DNA of 55,401 bases from Erysipelotrichaceae bacterium. GTDB taxonomy: Bacteria; Bacillota_I; Bacilli_A; Erysipelotrichales; Erysipelotrichaceae. Under the pieces are notes generated by a model. It was not told the origin of the DNA. It made no database searches and saw nothing but the letters and a program-made list of their open reading frames with translations. Shown here in pieces: positions 49,696-55,401 of the stretch. Each line of letters begins with the position of its first letter. Position 1 is the first letter of the stretch. The stretch lies in the NCBI GenBank assembly GCA_024684175.1, contig JAIKXJ010000017.1:1-55401 (forward strand), read 5' to 3'. The position numbers were made by a program, and so were the translations under genes.

Positions 49696-50667
49696 ATGAG
49701 AAGAAGAAGAGGCGGAATCGGTATTTTCGGTTTTATCATCATTATGACGATCCTCGACGCTTTTTTTGAAAGCGGAGGATTATTGCTGTTCGGACTTGTC
49801 ATCCCGGGCGCCCTGACAGCACTTGCCTTCTATGGCATTTTCAAGTTCATGCGATATGTTTTCGGGGAAAGTGAGAGCAGCAGAAGTTCAGCATACCGTA
49901 AGAATTCCAATGTCCATCAGAATAAGTCGACGAGTTATGTGAAGAATTCCCGCAATGCGCAGATCGACCGGGTCTTATCCGAATATTTCAAGAACAATGT
50001 GTCCCTGATCTTATTCGATGACATTTCGATCTCCACCCACAGCGGTACGTATACGACGGTCGACAACCTGTATATCTCTTACAAGGATGAAAAGGTCTGT
50101 CAGCTGAAGGAATTCCGTTCTTACTATCCGGATGCCTATGAAAAGGTCATTTCCGCACTTGCCCAGCTGGCGAAACAGGGCGGCAGTGTGAAGCGGGAAG
50201 AAGAAAAGAAGCCGGAAACATCCAAGAAGACCGGTCCGATGTCACAGGCGGAAAAGTTCATCGACCGGATCAACGAACTCAACAAGGGCCTGTCCAACGA
50301 AGAAGTCACCAACGGTCTTTATCAGACTTGCGAACTGCTCAAGCAGATCGATATCGTCGATAAGGAAGACGGCAGTGTCGATCCGAAGCTCAACAAGCTT
50401 TACGAATACTATCTGCCGATCCTGACCGGGATCCTGGAGAACTACAAGCGCCTTTCCGATTCTGCGATCAAAGATGACGAATTCAAGAAATGCGAAGTTC
50501 AGCTGGTCAAGACGATCAAGCTGATCAACGAAGCACTCAAGACGATCTACAATTCTTTACACGAATCTGACTATATGAATCTGAATGCGGATATCAATAC
50601 CCTGCAGTCTTTATTGAAGCAGGACGGACTGGTCGGAGGACCGTTCAATGGAGGCCGGAATGACTGA
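49696..50667 (+). CDS. XpaC-like membrane protein (5-bromo-4-chloroindolyl phosphate hydrolysis family)
   Basis: The 323-residue protein starts with a basic MRRRRGG and a hydrophobic hairpin (about 8-24 and 27-50), then a Ser/Asn-rich linker and a small domain (about 90-160). The XpaC-like helical domain (about 180-300) begins near GPMSQAEKFIDRINELN and contains KLNKLYEYYLPILTGILENY. XpaC proteins are named from an old hydrolysis phenotype; their true role is unknown, and they often sit by TelA genes, not seen here. It overlaps the next gene by 8 bases. No ribosome site precedes the start, and the -10 is 9 bases away. Confidence 0.8.
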   Translation: MRRRRGGIGIFGFIIIMTILDAFFESGGLLLFGLVIPGALTALAFYGIFKFMRYVFGESESSRSSAYRKNSNVHQNKSTSYVKNSRNAQIDRVLSEYFKNNVSLILFDDISISTHSGTYTTVDNLYISYKDEKVCQLKEFRSYYPDAYEKVISALAQLAKQGGSVKREEEKKPETSKKTGPMSQAEKFIDRINELNKGLSNEEVTNGLYQTCELLKQIDIVDKEDGSVDPKLNKLYEYYLPILTGILENYKRLSDSAIKDDEFKKCEVQLVKTIKLINEALKTIYNSLHESDYMNLNADINTLQSLLKQDGLVGGPFNGGRND

Positions 50668-51175
50668 AAAGAAGATCGATATGTTCAAACTCGTGGAGCA
50701 GGTCGAGAAACAGAAGAAGATGGACATTGATGACATCTTCTCGACCCTGGATTCCGTGAAGGACGAAGAAGTCCGCAAAGAAGAGCAGCAGAAGACGCCG
50801 TCCTATGTTTCTTCCGCCGATCCGGCGAAGATCTCCCGGCCGCGTATCCCGGATGATCTCGGCATCTATGTGACGAGGTTCGAATGCTTCCGCAGCATCA
50901 TCGAGCATGTCTCCTATGGAACGCAGAACGTCAACGCCTATGTCGAAGGCCACAGGGATGCCCTGGAGAAGTATTATTCCGATGCTTATCAGAACAGCAA
51001 GGACCTCTATGTCATCGAAGCGCGGGTCTCCGACGAGCTCAATCGCAGCAATTCTCATTCCGCTCTCTACGACAAGGGTTACTATGACGGACTCTCCTAT
51101 GTGCTCAAGGCACTCAAACGATCCAAGGAACTGCTGATGACCAAGGTCAACAGCGAGATCATGAAACATCTGTAA
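50660..51175 (+). CDS. Unknown protein between XpaC-like and AAA+ genes
   Basis: The 171-residue cytoplasmic protein has an acidic, helix-rich N-terminal part (about 1-60, with DIDDIFSTLDSV) and a C-terminal helical domain (about 65-171). No known motif or membrane helix. The ATG at 50660 is chosen because a ggagg site lies 5 bases before it. It overlaps the XpaC-like gene by 8 bases and ends 3 bases before the AAA+ gene. The tight coupling suggests an adaptor or substrate of the ATPase (inference). Confidence 0.7.
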   Translation: MTEKKIDMFKLVEQVEKQKKMDIDDIFSTLDSVKDEEVRKEEQQKTPSYVSSADPAKISRPRIPDDLGIYVTRFECFRSIIEHVSYGTQNVNAYVEGHRDALEKYYSDAYQNSKDLYVIEARVSDELNRSNSHSALYDKGYYDGLSYVLKALKRSKELLMTKVNSEIMKHL

Positions 51176-51178
51176 ATT

Positions 51179-53188
51179 ATGTCAAGACACGAAGATAAAG
51201 AAAAAATGATGGAAGAACTCTTCTCGAAAAGGAGAAGCAGTTTTTCTAATATCTACAATGACTCGGTCGATATCCTGAAGGATACGGAGAGCGAGCTCAA
51301 CCAGATCCTTCTGCAGAATCAGAAGGATATCGAAGAGATGACCAAGAAGTTCAATTATTCGGACGATGACCTGAAGAAGCTCAAGGCCGATATCGAAAAG
51401 GACTTCAATATTTCGATCGAAACACCGGAGACTGTCGTTTTAGGCAAGGCTTCCAAGGAAGTCTTCAACAACATCTATAAGGATCTTTCGGAGACGATCA
51501 TCGGCGAAGATGAGGCGTGCAAAGCCTTCACGACGGCTTTCCGCAGACCTTACGTCATCGGTTCCGATCCCAAGAAGATCCGCAATTCGATCATCCTTTA
51601 CGGCACCAACGGTACCGGCAGACATCAGATGGTCTACCGGATGGGCGAACTGCTCAAACACTACGGGCTCTCTGTCTCCAGTGAAGTCATCGAGCTCGAT
51701 ATGTCCAGATACCAGTCCAGCTCTCAGGAAGTCCTTTTCTTACAGGACATCTATGTAGCCCTTTCCGGCAAGAACCCGATCATCCTGATCGAAAACTTCG
51801 AAGAGGCATCGCCGATCTTCAACAGGATGCTCTCGGAACTGGTCATGGAAGGAAACTGCGTTCTGAACAAACGCTATACCTTGAAAAACAATCAGCTGGT
51901 GGAAGCGACCAATACGCTTTCCGGCGATATCATCGACCGGCTCAACGGCAATGACAAAGTCCTGGTCTTCGTTACCGAGAAGAATCCGACCAAACTCATG
52001 GACATCTTCGGCAAGTCGTTCATCGAAAAGATCGACGACAAGGTCAAGACCGAAAAGCTCGATGAAGAGTCTCTGGTCAAGATCATCTCGCAGCTCGTCG
52101 ATTCCCTGATCACCCGCTGTGCCAATCAGCTGGAGATCTCTCTTGAGGTCGATCCTTCGATCAACGAGTATCTCAAATCGATCTACGAGCCCAACGACGG
52201 TATCGATTCGATCTCGCCGAGCGTCAAGAAGATCTACAACGAGATGGTCGATATCGCTTTGAAACACGATGAATGCGAAAAGGTGAAGATCTCCTATGAA
52301 GGTACGATCAAGGCCGTCTTCAATGAGATCTCGCTGGATCTCGACATCGTCGATGATGCCAGAGCGGAAAGAGAAGAGATACAGAAGGAACTCGATGAAA
52401 TCGTCGGTCTCGATGATGTCAAGAATTATCTCTTGTCTCTGGAGAACCTGATCAAGATCAATCAGATCCGTAAACAGAAAGGTCTCAAGACCAATGAGAT
52501 CTCCAAGCATATGATCTTTACCGGCAATCCGGGTACCGGCAAGACGACGATCGCCCGGCTGGTCTCGCGGATGATGAAGGCCTGCGGCATCCTGAAACAG
52601 GGCCAGCTGGTCGAAGTGACCCGAGCGGATCTCGTCGGCAAATATGTCGGTCACACGGCACCGCTCACGATGTCGGTCATCCAGTCGGCATTAGGCGGCG
52701 TGCTATTCATCGATGAAGCGTATTCCTTATACCGCGGAAAAGACGATTCCTTCGGCTTGGAAGCCATCGATACCTTAGTCAAGGCGATGGAAGACCACCG
52801 CGATGATCTGATCGTCATCCTGGCGGGTTACACCAAGGAGATGCAGACGTTCTTGGAGGCAAACTCCGGTCTGAAGTCGCGTTTTGCGAACGTCATCGAA
52901 TTCTCCGATTACACCGGCGAAGAACTGATGTTGATCGCGAAGTCGATCGCCAAAGGCAAGGACTATGTCATCGCCGAAGATGCATTGCGTCCTTTGCAGG
53001 ATTACTTCACCCTGATACAGAGCCGCAACGATCCCAACTCCGGCAACGGCCGTCTGGCCAGGAACCTGGTGGAAGACGCGATACTCAATCAGTCCAAGCG
53101 TCTGCTGAACGATCCGGAAGCCCAGATGAACGTTCTGGAGCGCGGGGATTTCAATCTGACGGAAAACAAATTTTCGGGAAAGAAATAG
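51179..53188 (+). CDS. Tandem AAA+ ATPase with degenerate first and CbxX/SpoVK-type second module
   Basis: The 669-residue cytoplasmic protein has a coiled-coil start (about 5-70) and a first AAA-like module (about 95-300). Its Walker A reads GTNGTGRHQ (about 141-149): the Lys-Ser/Thr needed for ATP is Arg-His. After a linker, the second module (about 400-640) is complete: GNPGTGKTT (about 447-455), GGVLFIDEAYSLYRG, LAGYTKEMQTFL and SRF arginine region, as in CbxX/SpoVK/EccA. The first module may bind without hydrolysis. No ribosome site precedes the ATG; it is probably translated by coupling from the gene 3 bases upstream. It may remodel a membrane complex with its two partners. Confidence 0.88.
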   Translation: MSRHEDKEKMMEELFSKRRSSFSNIYNDSVDILKDTESELNQILLQNQKDIEEMTKKFNYSDDDLKKLKADIEKDFNISIETPETVVLGKASKEVFNNIYKDLSETIIGEDEACKAFTTAFRRPYVIGSDPKKIRNSIILYGTNGTGRHQMVYRMGELLKHYGLSVSSEVIELDMSRYQSSSQEVLFLQDIYVALSGKNPIILIENFEEASPIFNRMLSELVMEGNCVLNKRYTLKNNQLVEATNTLSGDIIDRLNGNDKVLVFVTEKNPTKLMDIFGKSFIEKIDDKVKTEKLDEESLVKIISQLVDSLITRCANQLEISLEVDPSINEYLKSIYEPNDGIDSISPSVKKIYNEMVDIALKHDECEKVKISYEGTIKAVFNEISLDLDIVDDARAEREEIQKELDEIVGLDDVKNYLLSLENLIKINQIRKQKGLKTNEISKHMIFTGNPGTGKTTIARLVSRMMKACGILKQGQLVEVTRADLVGKYVGHTAPLTMSVIQSALGGVLFIDEAYSLYRGKDDSFGLEAIDTLVKAMEDHRDDLIVILAGYTKEMQTFLEANSGLKSRFANVIEFSDYTGEELMLIAKSIAKGKDYVIAEDALRPLQDYFTLIQSRNDPNSGNGRLARNLVEDAILNQSKRLLNDPEAQMNVLERGDFNLTENKFSGKK

Positions 53189-53210
53189 GATCTTCGAAAG
53201 AAGATCTTTT
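53189..53210 (+). terminator. Terminator of the XpaC/AAA+ operon
   Basis: Arms gatcttc (53189-53195) and gaagatc (53200-53206), GAAA loop, then TTTT. Confidence 0.8.
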
Positions 53211-53255
53211 CTTTTGGTTCAGGTGTTACAGAAAATGTTTTTTTGAATACAATGA

Positions 53256-53285
53256 TTGAATTGCCGGTATCTGGAATACTATAAT
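53256..53285 (+). promoter_or_regulatory. Promoter of the ascorbate-type PTS operon
   Basis: -35 TTGAAT (53256-53261), 18-base spacer, -10 TATAAT (53280-53285). No catabolite-response-like palindrome is obvious nearby. Confidence 0.6.
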
Positions 53286-53312
53286 AAAAATTAGAAAGGT
53301 ACCCGTTATCCG

Positions 53313-53762
53313 ATGGAAGAACTGGTAAGGAAAGACAATATTGCATCTCAGGTGGAGGTTTTTGACTGGAAAGATGCCATCCGTAAAGCGGGGCAGATCC
53401 TGATCGATACCGGTGATATCAAGGAAGCTTATATCGAAGATATGATCGAAAGCGTGAATACCTTGGGTCCGTATATGGTGATCGCCAAAGGTTTTGCTTT
53501 AGCGCATGCGGCACCTTGCGAAGCGGTCCTTCACAACGCCGTGTCTTTGATCAATCTGAAAAACGGCGTCGATTTCGGCAGCCGCAACGATCCGGTGAAC
53601 GTGGTGATGTGCCTGGCATGCACGGACAGACAGTCGCATATGGATAAGATACAGAAGATCGCCGTGCGTCTGATGGAAGAGGGTACGATCGAAAGACTTG
53701 CCGCTTGTAAAAACAACGAAGAATTATATGAAGTGTTCAATAAGATAAAGGAGGATGAATGA
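53313..53762 (+). CDS. PTS IIA protein, ascorbate/fructose-mannitol type
   Basis: The 149-residue cytoplasmic protein takes phosphate from HPr and passes it to IIB. The active His sits in KGFALAHAAP (about residues 59-68); most relatives read ALPHARP or similar, so the flanking Pro and Arg are changed. MVIAKG before it and the C-terminal HMDKIQKIAVRLMEEG are typical of UlaC-like IIA. It is the first gene of an operon with IIB and IIC; it overlaps IIB at the ATGATG junction. The ribosome site (agaaagg) is about 13 bases from the ATG, which is rather far. Confidence 0.88.
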   Translation: MEELVRKDNIASQVEVFDWKDAIRKAGQILIDTGDIKEAYIEDMIESVNTLGPYMVIAKGFALAHAAPCEAVLHNAVSLINLKNGVDFGSRNDPVNVVMCLACTDRQSHMDKIQKIAVRLMEEGTIERLAACKNNEELYEVFNKIKEDE

Positions 53763-54049
53763 TGAAAGTACCAAAAGTTCAATGCGTCTGCGGATTCGGC
53801 TGCGGTTCGTCCCTCATGCTGAGGATGGCGATCGACGACATCTTAAAGAAACATGATCTGGAAGCAGATACGTTCTGCGGTGATGTCGGGACCTGCCTGT
53901 CCAATCCGTGTGACGTGATCTTCATTTCCAGAGAGCTTGCCGAAAGGATCGTCGACCGTGCCGATGTGCCGGTCAGGATCATCGAGAATTTCATGGACAG
54001 TTCGGAAGTGGAAGAAAAAGTTCTCGAGTATATGAACAGTCTGAATTAG
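53762..54049 (+). CDS. PTS IIB protein, ascorbate (lactose-fold) type
   Basis: The 95-residue cytoplasmic protein has the IIB phospho-Cys loop in VQCVCGFGCGSSLML, with Cys residues at 9, 11 and 15. The one that corresponds to UlaB's CGxGxGSS active Cys is the Cys of VCGFG (Cys11). It passes phosphate from IIA to the sugar bound by IIC. The ATG at 53762 is chosen over the one at 53759 because aaggagg ends at 53754. It overlaps the IIA stop by 1 base. Confidence 0.88.
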   Translation: MKVPKVQCVCGFGCGSSLMLRMAIDDILKKHDLEADTFCGDVGTCLSNPCDVIFISRELAERIVDRADVPVRIIENFMDSSEVEEKVLEYMNSLN

Positions 54050-54095
54050 TTGTTTATTGGGGAAAGATAAGTAAAAAGGAAAAAGGAGGCTACTT

Positions 54096-55364
54096 ATGTC
54101 AATTCTCAATTTTATCATCAATGAGATCTTTGGTCAGGGTGCGATCTTCCTCTCGCTCGTCGCGATGGTCGGCCTGATCCTGCAGAAGAAGTCCGTTTCC
54201 GAAGTCGTCAGAGGAACTTTGATGACCGCGATCGGTTTCTTCGTACTGAATACCGGTACTGGTCTGATCACCGGTAATTCGATCGACGGCATCATCACTG
54301 CATTCAACACTCTGATGCCGGGCAATGCTTCGGCTCCTGCTTCGATCGATATCGGCGGACAGTACGGTACCCAGATCGGTATCGTCATGATCCTGGCGTT
54401 TGCGATCAACCTTGTCGTTGCCCGTTTCACACCATGGAAATCGGTCTTCCTCACAGGCCACATGCTTTACTGGTTCCCATACGTCTTCATCGCTGCCGGT
54501 GTTGATGCCGGCTTGACAGGCGGCAAACTGATCGGTCTGGCTGCGATCTTCACTGCTTTGTACATGATCGTCGCACCGAACCTGATGAGACCGTTGGTCA
54601 AGGATGTCACAGGCAAGGACGATTTCACGATCGGCCACCCGACGACGACACTTTCCGTCATCGCCGGTATCGTTGCACCGCTGGTCGGTGACAAGTCCAA
54701 GAGCTGTGAAGATCTCAAACTTCCGAAGTCTCTGGGCTTCCTGAGAGAAGTTTCCATCACCGGTTCCATCGCGATCGCTGTCGTTTACATCATCATGTAC
54801 TTCGTCGTTTCCGGTGCCGGTCTTTCTCCGGCAGAAGTCTTCGGCTACGGCGGCAGCTTCTTCTCTTACTGGTTCACACATTCCGTTTACTTCGGCGTCG
54901 GTGTCACTGTCATGCTGCAGGGCGTCCGTATGCTGATCGCGGAGATCGTTCCGGCGTTCAAAGGCGTTGCCGAAAAACTGGTTCCGGGTGCGATCCCTGC
55001 TCTGGACTGCCCGGTCATCTTCGGGTACGGTCCGAACTCCTTGCTGATCGGTTTCATCGTTGCCGTCATCACTTCAACGATCACGATCTTAGTCACTAGA
55101 GGCATGTTCCCGACGGTCATCATTCCGTTGATCTTCACCTGCTTCTTTGAGAACGGCTGTGCTGCGATCATCGCAAATGCCAAAGGCGGCATCCGCGGTA
55201 CGATCATCGCCTGCGCACTCAATGGTATCATCATGGTTCTGCTGGTCGGCTTCGGCGCTTACTTCTTCAACAACACGATCCAGCCTTGGATGCTGGTCTA
55301 CGGCGGCCAGGACTTCTCGCTGTTCGGTATCATCGAAGGCCTGATCGCAAAGATCCTTGCATAA
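54096..55364 (+). CDS. PTS IIC protein, ascorbate (UlaA) type
   Basis: The 422-residue membrane permease has about ten to eleven hydrophobic segments. It shows UlaA landmarks such as GFFVLNTGTGLI, the conserved TPWKSVFLTGHMLYWFP, GHPTTT and PALDCPVIFGYGPN. It imports a sugar or sugar acid while IIB phosphorylates it. L-ascorbate is the known substrate of the family, but no ascorbate-pathway gene lies in the window, so the substrate is open. An aaaggagg site lies 6 bases before the ATG. It is complete; the last 37 bases of the window hold only a short hairpin. Confidence 0.9.
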   Translation: MSILNFIINEIFGQGAIFLSLVAMVGLILQKKSVSEVVRGTLMTAIGFFVLNTGTGLITGNSIDGIITAFNTLMPGNASAPASIDIGGQYGTQIGIVMILAFAINLVVARFTPWKSVFLTGHMLYWFPYVFIAAGVDAGLTGGKLIGLAAIFTALYMIVAPNLMRPLVKDVTGKDDFTIGHPTTTLSVIAGIVAPLVGDKSKSCEDLKLPKSLGFLREVSITGSIAIAVVYIIMYFVVSGAGLSPAEVFGYGGSFFSYWFTHSVYFGVGVTVMLQGVRMLIAEIVPAFKGVAEKLVPGAIPALDCPVIFGYGPNSLLIGFIVAVITSTITILVTRGMFPTVIIPLIFTCFFENGCAAIIANAKGGIRGTIIACALNGIIMVLLVGFGAYFFNNTIQPWMLVYGGQDFSLFGIIEGLIAKILA

Positions 55365-55401
55365 GGTCTTTCGTAAGACATCATGAAAAATGCTCCGGTA
55401 A

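Noticed and set aside
55366..55379. Hairpin after the PTS IIC gene as a terminator
   Set aside because: The stem has only 5 pairs and no T-run follows within the window.
1..55401. CRISPR arrays, insertion sequences, prophage or attachment sites
   Set aside because: I saw no regularly spaced repeats, transposase, integrase or tRNA-adjacent direct repeats. The repeats found are short and sit in promoters or terminators.

Overview
This window comes from a Gram-positive, probably anaerobic or microaerobic fermenter of the Bacillota. The best guess is Erysipelotrichia, an inference from gene families and layout; no rRNA is present to test it. Signs are strong AAGGAGG ribosome sites, closely packed genes, clear TATAAT -10 boxes, a YtrA-type GntR regulator, a reverse rubrerythrin, a glycyl-radical enzyme with its activase, a PTS and a fermentative D-lactate dehydrogenase. 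I see no transposase, integrase, CRISPR array, tRNA or rRNA, so the stretch reads as chromosomal backbone with a few accessory modules.

Layout. 1-556: no gene; a strongly folded region that may be a non-coding RNA, ending at a plus-strand terminator. 557-3985: cell-wall block with an L,D-transpeptidase-like protein, then a GntR/ABC/permease/transglycosylase operon under a near-perfect palindromic operator. 3982-8429: nucleoside salvage (nucleoside hydrolase, deoC, HTH-PsuK, PsuG) and a reverse rubrerythrin. 8501-12422: HAD phosphatase-rarA-acpS-aminotransferase-GtrA operon. 12514-15731: Lrp regulator with aminotransferase, then gpsA and an acetyltransferase. 15757-18356: divergent UDP-glucose dehydrogenase (fused to an XRE DNA-binding domain) and UDP-glucuronate 4-epimerase, sharing a promoter region with two inverted repeats. 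18383-23699: SNF2 helicase and gpmI. 23809-25214: a broken HPt gene and a barnase/tandem-barstar pair. 25358-28448: a tiny membrane protein, glyA, a nitroreductase and a DUF4236 protein. 28596-33154: a seven-gene, stripped-down type IV pilus/type II secretion-like operon. 33212-34516: HPr fused to D-lactate dehydrogenase. 34624-39370: GlpA-like/oxidoreductase/DUF1667 cluster with a lipoprotein and glycerate kinase. 39434-42032: YjjI/YjjW glycyl-radical pair and a PC4-like protein. 42079-47415: a membrane protein, then a PASTA/FtsX-like/ABC ATPase operon. 47482-49411: guanine deaminase and a helical protein. 49696-53188: XpaC-like protein, an unknown and a tandem AAA+ ATPase. 53313-55364: ascorbate-type PTS IIA, IIB and IIC.

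Three themes recur. First, three metabolic enzymes carry an N-terminal regulatory domain: HTH-PsuK, XRE-UDP-glucose dehydrogenase and HPr-D-lactate dehydrogenase. Second, at least seven genes start 6-9 bases after a -10 box with no ribosome site, which suggests leaderless mRNAs. Third, many terminator hairpins are built over the stop codons of the genes they end. The strongest candidates for something undescribed are the HPr-D-lactate dehydrogenase fusion, the XRE-dehydrogenase with its operators, the minimal pilus-like operon and the XpaC/unknown/AAA+ locus.
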